From positions 84,206,921 through 84,270,920 of the forward strand of contig JALMGJ010000005.1 in the NCBI GenBank assembly GCA_023362775.1: a DNA stretch of 64,000 nt, written 5' to 3'. The DNA comes from Charina bottae (Eukaryota > Chordata > Lepidosauria > Squamata > Charinaidae). Positions 46,300-55,868 of the stretch are shown in pieces. The notes under the pieces are model-generated. The model was not told where the DNA came from. It saw only the letters and a program-made list of their open reading frames with translations, and searched no databases. Every line of letters starts with the position of its first letter. Positions within the stretch are counted from its first letter, which is position 1. A program made the translations under genes and the position numbers.

Positions 46300-46520
46300 G
46301 TAAAGGTAAAGGTTCCCCCCGCACATTTGTGCAGTCGTGTCCGACTCTAGGGGCCGGTGCTCATCTCCGTTTGTTAGCCAAAGAGCCAGCGTTGTCCGAA
46401 GACACTTCTGCGGTCATGTGGCCGGCATGACGCACATGGAACGCTGTTACCTACCCACCGAAGTGGTACCTATTAATCTACTTGCATTTGCATGCTTTCA
46501 AATTGCTAGGTTGGCAAGAG
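46300..46520 (-). mobile_element. Sauria-type SINE, 5' truncated, antisense
   Basis: The 3' part only, ending at TTGCTAGGTTGGCAAGAG. A perfect 13-bp direct repeat, GCTTTTTTGTTAG, flanks it (46287-46299 and 46521-46533), so truncation happened at insertion. The tRNA head is missing. Confidence 0.93.
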
Positions 46521-49082
46521 GCTTTTTTGTTAGCAAATGCTAAAATGCAGTGAGTTATGCTTCTAATTAATTTTGCCATATACACTAGTGTAATTTGCAC
46601 CAAACAGTTTGATTGTGGTTATTTTTAGCAAATTATATTTGTTTTTAATTATAGGTTGGATCTATACTAGACTATAGTCATGCTGCACTCCCACTGAAGT
46701 CAATGAGACAAGTTAGTCATGACCTATCTACATTTGATAATGTTGTGCTTTCATCCTATGTTGTTTTAAATGGGTCCAGTAAATTAAATAATTTCCAGCA
46801 ATTCTCCCTATCAAAACCAGATACTTCTTTGCCCTTCTGATACTCAGGGCAAGCCAAGCCAAATCATTATTTACTAAGGGCAGAAGATGGACTGAAGCAC
46901 AGTAATGTATGTTGTACTTTAGACCCACAGCCCAGCCCGCTCAAGGCTTCTCTGCTTATCCCTATTGTTGCACGCCTCCAGGGCATCGTCAACTCACCAG
47001 CTGCACCAGAAGTCAGAAAAATACTTATTAAAACACTAAGCAGACCTCATGTGCACAGCACCTCTTTGGAAGAGGTTCTGGAACCCCAAGAAGCAGGAGA
47101 TTCTCCAACAACTGCACAGGGCCCAGTTCCTTCAGAGAAACATTTCTGGACTGGCCTTCTCTTCAGAATGTGAAGAGAGACCCCTCTGGTCCAGACAAGC
47201 CTCTGTCCAGCTGCTGGGGACAGGCAAAACCAGCTGTCTAACGTAGAAGGGTTCATCTGAGAAACCACAGACAAGGGCCCTCATGCATAATTATCTGCTC
47301 GTCACTGAAAGCACTCTTGATGAGTAGAGCTTCTGCAAGCAGTTTTCCAATCAGCTGCACTTGAACTTATGGTGAGTCTCTGAGAGCTCTAAAACTCTTG
47401 CTCCCAAAATGCTGGCCAGGTTGCTGGAGTTCCACTTTTGAGTTCTGAGTAATTTCTGGTACTTTGGGGTGGGTGGGAGGCATATAACTAACCACTGCCT
47501 TTCTCTACACCTGCTTTCCACAGCTGGCTCTTGTTGATAAGAGTACACAGTGCAAAGTATTTGAACACCGAGAAAGTAAGAGATGACATTCTGAAGAGGA
47601 GTAAAGACTCAGAAGCAGAACAGAGCTGTGCCTTTTAGTGACTGCCCTGTTTTTCTGTTCAAACTACAAATTAGGGACAGGTATAACCCAAATTGTTGTC
47701 TCAGAAATGCAATCATGATAATTGGTCCTATAAAGCAAACCCAAATTAAGGTTTATTTCTTTTTTGCAATCTTCTCCTCCTTCCAAACACCGAACTACAA
47801 TGAGAATGATGCGAGAGTGAATGGGAGAATAACAAGATTCCATAGGTTTTCAGAAATAAATAACAGTCCTCCTGCTGTTTGCCAAAGTTAATGATTTCAC
47901 TGGGTCAAACTCTATTTTTCCTCTTTCTTGGTTAAAACGGGAACAGTCACCAGAGTTGACTACATTTTTTCATTAGTCCTTTGTCATATCCCCCCAATGG
48001 GTTTTCATCGGGTTCCCTGTACCTCTAAATGAGAGAAAATCTGTTCCACAGGATGAAAAATATGGAAATGGAGAACTAGGGGGAGATGTACCTCAACAAG
48101 AGACACAAGGGAATTCAATAAATACATGTTACCAGTTCTTCTGATTCAGAAGCTAGTGGTCCAAGAATTAGGAAGCTTGTAACTTAGGTGCTTGCTTAAA
48201 AGCGTTTTGATTTGAATGCAGTCTTTAATTTTCAGGGACAAGAACTAGAAAATGGAAACAAAGAATAATCTAAGAGTTCTAGGGAAGCAGGCAAGCAACA
48301 AGTCCCTGTTAAAAAAAACTTGCACTAAATATCCATAATTCTGAGCACAGGGGTTGGCTCCTAAACTGAGCCTGTTACAGCATAAAACTTTAGATAGGAA
48401 CATTTCTTGAGAGACATAAAAAATCTGACAAATACAGACTGTCCAGCTTGCAAAGCTGTACGTGTGAGCAGCAACGTATTTGCAAGAAAGGAATTACAAA
48501 TAATAGGGAACTCTTTCACAGCCTTCCATATTCTTGTGCAACTGCACATTTTATTTTGAAAGGAGTACAAGGTGATTTACAAAATAATGCAGTTAAGACT
48601 GGAGTAGGCAATTTGTAGCCCTTAGCCTAGTAACAGAATTCTTCGGTAAGAGATAAGTTCTGATTTCTAGTAAGCTTTTTCCTGTAGTCTGCTATCTGTT
48701 GAAGTGAGGAGAAAAATGGGCCTTGATGTTAAAGGAGACAATGGTTTATACTACCACTGCTTGCTTCAGCTCCAACTCCTGAGCATAACAGAACATGGCA
48801 GTCTACTGGGACAGCACAAAACATTCTTGCTCAGAATGTGCTGACACCAACACTGGCCTTTCTGAGCTGAGAATAGCTTATTCCGGCATCAGAACGTTCC
48901 ATCTTCGATCTTTTTCCACAGCCTCTGCCTTCTGATAGAGACATGCAAGCTGGGAAATTTTCATCAACCCTACCGGCGGGTCAAAGAGTGCTAAGGACAT
49001 TTGTACATTACATTTCCCAGTACTCTGGCGACTGCCTGACCTGCGTGCCAGGGACCAGAGGAGGACAGGGAGGCAAAATAAC

Positions 49083-49172
49083 TCATAGAATCACGGGGTT
49101 GGAAGGGGCCTTCAGGTCTTCTAGTCCAACCTCCTACTCAGAGCAGGAATCTTCATGCTATCCCAGGCAACT
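49083..49172 (-). mobile_element. CR1 LINE 3' terminal fragment, antisense
   Basis: CATAGAATCACGGGGTTGGA followed by GGCCTTCAGGTCTTCTAGTC is the complement of the CR1 terminus. Very short, 5' truncated. Confidence 0.75.
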
Positions 49173-50477
49173 GACTGTGCAACCTTGCTTGCTCTATTCT
49201 GATGTAGCTGAAATAGCAAGACACATAACCAGGTAAGAACACAAAAGGAAGGACTTCAGAGAGTCATAGAAAGTTCTTGGTATATTCTGTTCAAACTGAC
49301 CTGTTTAGTTGCAATCTAAAGGGTAAGTAGCTGTGTCCTTTTATAAACAGAGCAATCTTAAGTTTATGGCGATTCTGCCCCATTTCCAAGTATATGGGAA
49401 ATTCTTTTGGGCATTTCAAGACTTATTTCTGAATTGGGTCCCAAAGTGCCCTGTGCAACATTTTTTAAATGTTATTTCAACAGAAATCAGCAGAAGGAAA
49501 CTAATACTAAATTAGGTGGGAGAGGAGGGCAAATATACGAAATACAGATACTCCGATCATGGAAATTGCAAGCAGAATTCAAGATAAAAGGGAAAGCCAG
49601 TGGGCAAAGAATTGAAATACCATCCTGGAATAGCAGCAGCCTTTAAACACCTAGGTTTTTGAAATTCCAAACGCAGAATAGATGCAAGCACAAGGGCCTT
49701 GGGTCTATCGACAGGTATCAACCACAACAACTTAGTCAAATCACCACTCAGAGAGCAATGTTCCTTAAAGAGCAGTTACTGAAATACAAAGAATCACACA
49801 ACCACCTTATTTCTCTGGTGGGCTTCCATAAGAAATGGCTCGTTGTTCTAAGGAAGAGAAGAATGAACTAGAGGGACTTTTAGTTTGATCCAGTAAGGCA
49901 GTTTTTCTACATCTAATATATCTTTCATTCCAGTGGAGGAACAAGAAAATGCAAGAGAAGTCAGGTACAAGCCAAAGGGACTGTCCAACTAGGTGCACAG
50001 ATTGTCAAAACAAGCAGCTCTGAGAAGTGATCCAACACTGAAAGAGCCCCATTCTGAAGTGGTTTGACCTCAAAACTTGAAATGGGCCTGTTTTAAGGCT
50101 GGGCCCATTCCAGAAGATTTGTAATGGCCTGTTCTGAGATTGGAAAGGCCCCTTTCAGGGTTAGGACAGAACGTTTTGCACATCCTTACTATACATCTGT
50201 TCTGGCAACAACTCTTTTCTGCTTCACAGAAGGGGCTGAAGTGAGATTCAGGGAGGAACAACGGTGCAGTTCATTTTCTCTGGTGAAATATCTGTCTAAA
50301 CAGAGGACAGATGGAAACACTCCATACCCAGAGGCAGGTTTTCTGAGAAGTTCCTTCAGCACAAAGTACACACCCTGTCTATCCAAAATGGTTGCTACAG
50401 TTCTGGCTCACCATTCTCACGAGAGAAGACTTTAGCAAGCTTCATTTCCTTTGAAGGCCTGTTGCAATGGCACTTAC

Positions 50478-50537
50478 CAATATTTGGGTGTTTTAACAAT
50501 CGGCAGATTCGAGCTTCCCGCTCTAGTTTCTGATGAT
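50478..50537 (-). CDS. CAMK2G: CAMK2G exon, 60 bp: helix C
   Basis: Encodes (D)[19 protein letters not shown](V), about residues 54-74. The segment is helix C of the N-lobe; the Glu in LEREAR is the one expected to pair with the ATP-binding Lys of the preceding exon. The acceptor is TTTTTTCCAG, ending at the complement of 50538-50539. The donor GTAAGTG is the complement of 50471-50477. The exon ends ATT-G, so the split Val codon is completed at 14887. The sequence is shared by beta, gamma and delta paralogues, so gamma assignment comes from downstream exons in the same orientation. Confidence 0.95.
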
Positions 50538-51204
50538 CTGGAAAAAAGAAAAGAGGAAAATGTATTAGTGACTTTTGCTTTCTGTTTGTGTTCAGAGTTA
50601 AAACAGAAACCAGACACCGATGGGCCAACAACAAAAAGCAGCAGATGCATGAGAGCAGTTTTCTCCTAGAACCTGCAAACTTCGACAATATTTCTATAGT
50701 AAATACTCTATAGGCAAAATATTGCAAAAAGCAAATGATTTATATGATTTTTTTTTAGATTTAAATACTGTATATTCCAATCTTAGATTCTTTTTCAGTC
50801 TTTAGACAATAGTTTCTGCTTGCTGGCCAGCTTGACCTCTTTTAATTCTAGAAGACAGCTTTAAATCTATGTGGAAAAGGACCAGGGAAGAAAAACTCTA
50901 CTTCTAAGGTTTCTCCCCTGGATTTGTTAATTTGCTGGGATTTGAAAGTGGTAAGAAAAAAATCAAACAAATTCACTGGGACTTAGATTTGTGAAGGGAT
51001 GGGAGTCATCTGTAAGGAGGGTTAGTTAATAATTCCCTTGCTTCCACCATCTACCCTTCCCATGGCCCAGTGCTAAAATTCCCCAGTTTAATGCCCTTCC
51101 TGTAGCAGACCAATGAGCAGATCAATGGAAGAGAATATTTGTAGCTCAGGGTTGAACTGTGGAGTCCTTGGTGCTCTCTGAGCCTTGTTGTTTTCTTGCA
51201 GACG

Positions 51205-51234
51205 TTTCATTGCCAGACTAGGCAACATCTTCAG
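51205..51234 (-). ncRNA. Hammerhead-like core, family B left arm (candidate)
   Basis: Minus strand: CTGAAGA (51234-51228), one T, a GTTGCC/GGCAAT hairpin with a 6-base loop, then GAAA (51208-51205). This fits CUGANGA-stem II-GAAA except for the extra base before stem II. Stem III is not clear. Activity is not established. Confidence 0.35.
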
Positions 51235-51486
51235 TGCGAAAAGGGAGTGGGACTTGCTCTCTGTTGATATCCCATGGCTTGTCCTGCTTGTGTTGGTGGA
51301 GGTGTTGTTCTCTCCTTGGTAGTTCCTTGATTGGGCTGTTGTGTGCTGCTTGGTTGATTGACTGAGTTAATAGTTCCTTGATTAAGGTCTAGTGTACTGT
51401 TTGATTGTTCATCTGGTGTTAACAATGGCAAAGATTAACACCAGGATTGTATACAAACAGAGAGCAAGTCCCACTCCCTTTTCGCA

Positions 51487-51516
51487 CTGAGGATGTTGCC
51501 TAGTCTGGCAATGAAA
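51487..51516 (+). ncRNA. Hammerhead-like core, family B right arm (candidate)
   Basis: CTGAGGA (51487-51493), T, stem GTTGCC (51495-51500), loop TAGTCT, GGCAAT (51507-51512), GAAA (51513-51516). Mirror partner of 51205-51234. Confidence 0.35.
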
Positions 51517-52320
51517 CGTCTGCAAGAAAACAACAAGGCTCAGTGAGCACCAAGGACTCCACAATGAGCAGATACCAGAAGATGCCACTGGCAGCAAAAC
51601 TGCTCTTGTGAGATCAACAGACCACGTTTTTCTATGCTCGCTGTTTTTTCCCAGTACAGTTATTATGCCTTTACAGCACAATGTAAAGGTCCAACTTTTG
51701 GTAAAGATTTGAACCCCTTTCTATTTTTTGCTTTAGGTTTAGTACATATGATGGTTATTTTGTTCTATGTTTCTAGTCACTAGTCTGTATGCTGTGCTTT
51801 CAACTACAAAAACAAATGCTCTATCTACAAAAAACAGTCCAACTCAGGTATGGAAACGGCTATTGCCTTCTGCAGCAGTTACTCCTATTCTTTAAAAGTT
51901 GCTATTATATAATAAGAAAAACCATTCTTGATTTAAATTTAGCCTTATGTCAACTCACTGTTTTCAGCTTTATGCAGAATCTACAATATCTGGATGAAAA
52001 TAAATAACAACCTATCATGACAACCATTGCATAAAGCACTTGCGGTTTTTAAAGTGTGCTCTCAATAATCCATGTGGCAACTGAGAGGCAGGGAAGCCTG
52101 AGATTTAGTGAATTTTAATGGTTGAGCAAGGACTGGAATCTAGATGCACCTTGTTCAAGAGGATGCACATAGAAAATGTTAGGGCCAATCCCAAATCGAT
52201 CCAGTTACTGGCTTTTAGTAAGAGGGCTGAAACAGACTTTGGAAAACTTTGGCCAGTCTGAGAAAACAAAACAGGGCTAAAATCAGGAGGAGTCTGGTAG
52301 CACCTTTTCCACTTTTTATT

Positions 52321-52361
52321 CAAAAGCATAAGCTTTCATGAGCTCTAGCTCACTTCATCAG
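52321..52361 (-). ncRNA. Hammerhead-ribozyme-like motif, family C (candidate)
   Basis: On the minus strand: CTGATGA (52361-52355), one A, stem II GTGAGC with loop TAGA and GCTCAT, GAAA (52337-52334), then AGC-TTAT-GCT, a 3-bp stem III ending in a CTT (NUH-type) site. Stem I would pair CAG with TTG and is weak. The core is complete apart from the extra A before stem II. Its place just downstream of a GIY-YIG frame fits PLE terminal repeats, which are known to encode hammerheads. Confidence 0.45.
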
Positions 52362-52633
52362 CTGCATAAAGTGGCTGGACAGATATAGTATTTAAACGGG
52401 GGGGTGAGGAAGGGGAAGACAGATTGGTTATGCAGATCCACGTGGGACAGAGTACAAGCATCTTTATCAATTAGTAAGTGTAGTGTGTTAAAAACCCACT
52501 GTGTTTGTTGAGACCTTCTAAGATTGCCTGAAAACTTTTTATGTCCATGAGTTCAGCAATTTCTTGCTTGATAGTACAGTTAAAGTCACATTTTTCCAAA
52601 ACAGTTACTTTAAGGTCAGCCATAGAACGGCCT

Positions 52634-52972
52634 AAGGGGCGTGATAGCTCAGCGGGTAAGATGCCAGGGTTGTCGATCGGATGATCGCAAGTTCGGAGGT
52701 TTGAATCCCTAGCCCCGCGTGACGGAGTGAGCTCCCGCACTCGCCCCAGCTCTTGCCAACCTAGCAATTCGAAAGCATGCAAATGCAAGTAGATGAATAG
52801 ATACCACTTCGGTGGGTAGGTAACAGCTTTCCGCGTGCGTCATGCCGGCCACATGACCGCGGAAGCATCTTCGGACAACGCTGGCTCTTCGGCTAAGAAA
52901 CGGAGATGAGCACCGACCCCTAGAGTTGGACACGACTGCACAAATGTGCGGGGGGAACCTTTACCTTTACCT
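52634..52972 (+). mobile_element. Sauria-type SINE, full length
   Basis: Full-length copy with head GGGGCGTGATAGCTCAGCGG and end CCTTTACCTTTACC. Direct repeats ATAGAACGGCCT and ATAGAATGGCCT (52622-52633 and 52973-52984) differ by one base. It is inserted in the Penelope-like coding remnant. Confidence 0.92.
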
Positions 52973-53340
52973 ATAGAATGGCCTGGGAGGTTGAAATGCT
53001 CTGATAGTACTTGGCCCTGTTTTCAGTCATGATGTCAAATCTGTGCCCATTAATTCTTTTGTGCCAAGTTTGTCCCATTTATCCTACATAGAATCCAGAG
53101 AGGCACTGCTGGCAGATGATGGCACATACCACATTAGAAAAAGAGCACGTGAAGGTGCCTCTAATCTTGTGTGTGTACTTGTTGGGGCTTGTAATAGTGC
53201 TGTTGGTGTAGATGGAGGGGCAAAGTAGGCATCTGAGTTTGTTGAAGATTGTTTTAAGTACCAGGAGTGGGTACTTACAACAGATGATAAAAAGTCATCA
53301 TTTCTCTCTTTTGCGATTAGACTGCACTACACTAAGGACT

Positions 53341-53474
53341 ATGGATGATATTCTGGAGGTGACGGACTCGACCTTGGGGGAGCTGGGGGTGGCGATGGCC
53401 GACAGGAAGCTCCGGCATGGGCTGGTCCATGAAGTCACGAAGAGTCGGAAGCGACTGAACGAATAAACAACAAC
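53341..53474 (+). mobile_element. BovB LINE 3' end, heavily 5' truncated
   Basis: Encodes MDDILEVTDSTLGELGVAM and GLVHEVTKSRKRLNE, the BovB C-terminus, ending GAATAAACAACAAC. A perfect 12-bp target duplication, ACACTAAGGACT, lies at 53329-53340 and 53475-53486. Confidence 0.93.
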
Positions 53475-53829
53475 ACACTAAGGACTTCCAAGAACTCTAC
53501 CGGCAGCACCTAATTTTCCAATCCTTGCTTTATCATGTTGCAGTAGAGTGATGAGACAAAAGATGACAGGAGAAAGATTTAAAAGGTGAATGTTTTATTG
53601 AGTAATCCTTTCTCAGGGTTATGTCTGAGAAAATAGGAAGAGATGAGCAACATAACTCACGCTCTTAAACAAAATGGGTATCCCTTTGTTCTCAAAGTGA
53701 AAGCACACAGTACTCACTTTTAAAAAACATTCCACAGGGAAAAGCTTGCACCTCTTCTCCAGTGAGATATACAAATACTTACCAGGATAATCCCAATGTC
53801 TCCCAAAGCTATAATCTACTTCTCACTGA

Positions 53830-54110
53830 GAAGATAAGCCTGCATTTGGACTACATTACTTCAGAAGACCAGACAGCAGATGATGTGAAAAAACTCAGCC
53901 TCTCACCCTGCCCTGCATCGGATAGAAAGCTGCTTTTGCTGTACCTGATCAACATTAGTCTGAACTGCTTTAAGGCGGCATTTAATTCCAAGCACTTTGT
54001 TGTCAGATTTCTCATGGGAAATGGCAAATCGTTTTCTGCATAAACCAAAGCTTTCTCATAGCTTTGAATGGCTTTCCCCATATCTTTCATAGATATGAAG
54101 CCAGGTGGCC
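53830..54110 (-). other. Unassigned open frame with TPR-like segment
   Basis: The minus strand reads MKDMGKAIQSYEKALVYAEN and later CLELNAALKQFRLMLI. The first part looks like one tetratricopeptide helix pair. A CAG|GTACAG donor-like site follows ATGTTGATCAG. I do not recognise the protein. It could be an exon remnant, a retrocopy piece or chance. Confidence 0.25.
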
Positions 54111-54118
54111 AGTGAGGG

Positions 54119-54655
54119 TGTCACGTGATGCATTAGTTATGTCTAGCCTGATACTTCGTGGGAAGCCTGCTCTGTGAGAACAGAGTGAGAAAAGGGGGGT
54201 GACACATGCGTGCTTAGACGCAGCACTGCCACCTCATGGCAGGTTATAGTATGTGCTATGTTCTATGCTTTGTGCTTGGTGTTTTTTCACACCTAAGTTC
54301 TTAACCAATCAGAGCTTGATTAGAACTGTATTTCTAGCTATGTAAAATGGTGTCCTTTGCTTCTTGACTCCTGCTCGTCTAGTAGCCATGTGTTCTGCTC
54401 CTGAGGACTTAGAAGTGTGTAGCTATACCTGGCTATGGGAATGTTGCCAAGGTTTTGTGCTCCTTAAATGTCTATCAGTGGAAGCAACACAGAAGATTAT
54501 GTACACTGCTTGTAAGCTGTTTTTACTTTTGCAACGCTGTAACTGTATATACAACTTTGCTTTTATCTATAGTAAAGATTTTATAGCTTTTACAAGCTGC
54601 TCTCTGTGTCTGTTTACTCTTCTCTAGCTTCCTCCCTATAAGCCAGCATTTATTC
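54119..54655 (+). repeat. Possible solo LTR
   Basis: Starts TGTCACGTGATGC, has an AGTAAAGATTTTATAG signal near 54570 and a pyrimidine-rich end before AAGCCAGCA. This resembles an LTR with U3, R and U5, but no matching target duplication was found. Confidence 0.3.
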
Positions 54656-54987
54656 AACATTTGTATTATCTGTAGCCATTTCAATCCAGTTTCAGGCCTG
54701 GATTTTGATACCAGCAACTATGGTTTCCTTCTAGACCCATTCCGAGTTAGTGGCACTGCAGAGATCCAAAAGGTGTTGCTTATAGATTTCTGGTTAGCTT
54801 TCTTAACATGTTCCAATCCATAAATTCTGAATATTATTAGGGGACAATATTCAGATTTTTGGAGTGAAATGCCATGAGTACGACACCCATTTCTCTCTTT
54901 TGAACCTTTTGTAAGAGACGTTAGGAAAAAGAAAAGTCTAATGTTGACATTCATGTCATCCTTCCATAACTGGCCTATAGTCTACAA

Positions 54988-55246
54988 CAGAGCTTTCCAA
55001 ACTGTGTGTCGGGACACGTTAGTGTGTCAGCTGCAGTGTCTGGGTGTGTTGCGGCGGCTGCTGCCTCTGAGCCCTGCCAGGATTCCGCGCAGGTCCTAGT
55101 GCCTGCCTTGTGCCCTGCTGCCTCCAAACCTGCTGTGATTCTGCACAGGTCCTAGTGCCTGCCTTGTGCCCTGCTGTAAGGGTGTGTCACGAAATGATGC
55201 ATGTCTAAAAAGTGTGTCACCAACATGAAAAGTTTGAAAAAATCTG
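54988..55246. mobile_element. hAT MITE, family A copy 4, diverged
   Basis: Left end CAGAGCTTTCCAAACTGTGT; right end AGTTTGAAAAAATCTG. The flanking 8-mers GTCTACAA and ATCTACAA differ at one base. The interior retains GTGTGTC motifs and a duplicated segment TCCTAGTGCCTGCCTTGTGC (about 55092 and 55150). Confidence 0.8.
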
Positions 55247-55868
55247 ATCTACAATATACTTAGATCAGGTCCTAATCGCTGCTCAGAGTTCCACTGGTTA
55301 GATGGGCAGCCATAGAAATCTGTTTAATAAATAAAAAACCCCTCTGCAAAACCACAGTCTAAATTAAAGCTTACTTTATGAGAGAGATTAACATGTAAAA
55401 TACATAGTTAAAAAGAGACACTGAAGTTATGCTTACAGTTTTCCTCAAGCTAAACTCATTAATCACTTGAAACATAACACTGGGTTTAATAAAAATAATA
55501 GCAGATCACAACACATAATACAACTAGTGGACAAATTACCTTTTTTGTTCCCTTTGTCTCAAGGTTTCTAGGACATACAAACCAGAACTCAGTTCCTCTT
55601 CAAAGTTATCACTATCCTTTACATCATTCACGCTACTCAAATGTGAATTTCAATTGGCTTGGTAAGTTTTTTCCTCCCATTTCCTGCAAGCATTACCTAA
55701 CAATAATAATGCTTAATATTATAAATGTTTTACTAACTGTTTATACATCTAGTAATAGTACTAGGTTTCCAGCAAGAATGCAATGGTCAGTTATTTATTG
55801 ACTAGCCTAAACTGAGCTTTTGGATCTATTTGGAAATGTCCTGGAGGACAGGTAAGTATGATTTATAA

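Larger units (their letters stand above)
14888..50477 (-). other. CAMK2G: CAMK2G 35.6-kb intron between 60-bp and 55-bp exons
   Basis: The largest intron, mostly transposable elements listed separately. Stretches where I recognise nothing: 14890-15370, 15830-16290, 21730-22020, 22490-23110, 24640-24925, 25660-26045, 26335-26670, 32105-32385, 33895-35330, 35640-37390, 38975-39535, 39765-40905, 41200-41600, 41725-42360, 43910-44700, 45400-45630, 45995-46285 and 46535-49080. The interval 46535-49080 is the longest stretch without an identifiable repeat. Confidence 0.8.
51123..51561. mobile_element. Penelope-like inverted composite, family B
   Basis: Two inverted arms (left 51140-51265, right about 51455-51561) share GGAGTCCTTGGTGCTC, TTTTCTTGCAGACGTTTC and the run through GGGAGTGGGACTTGCTCTCT. 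They flank about 190 bases that, on the minus strand, encode a Pro/Gln-rich tail (TPPPTQAGQAMGYQQRASP). That is the kind of sequence that follows the endonuclease in PLE proteins. A perfect 12-bp direct repeat, CAATGAGCAGAT (51111-51122 and 51562-51573), bounds the whole. Each arm contains CTGARGA, T, GTTGCC/GGCAAT hairpin, GAAA. Confidence 0.75.
52288..53340 (-). mobile_element. Penelope-like element 3' part with GIY-YIG endonuclease remnant, family C
   Basis: The minus strand reads SNVVCAIICQQC and GFYVG(stop)MGQTW near 53050-53130, then INGHRFDIMTENR near 53020. This matches the PLE GIY-YIG block VVYxIxCxxC...YVGETGQTL...INGHRxDI. After the SINE insertion it continues ADLKVTVLEKCDF and FQAILEGLNKHSGFLTHY, ending near 52490. 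That tail is the conserved GLN...GFLxHY C-terminus of PLE proteins. Below it lie a hammerhead-like motif (52321-52361) and the terminal module GTGCTACCAGACTCCT. Stops and the Sauria SINE at 52634-52972 break the frame. The RT part is absent. Confidence 0.8.

Noticed and set aside
42925..46520. SINE B boxes as functional tRNA genes
   Set aside because: The heads are diverged tRNA relics attached to SINE bodies with target duplications; no complete cloverleaf is apparent.
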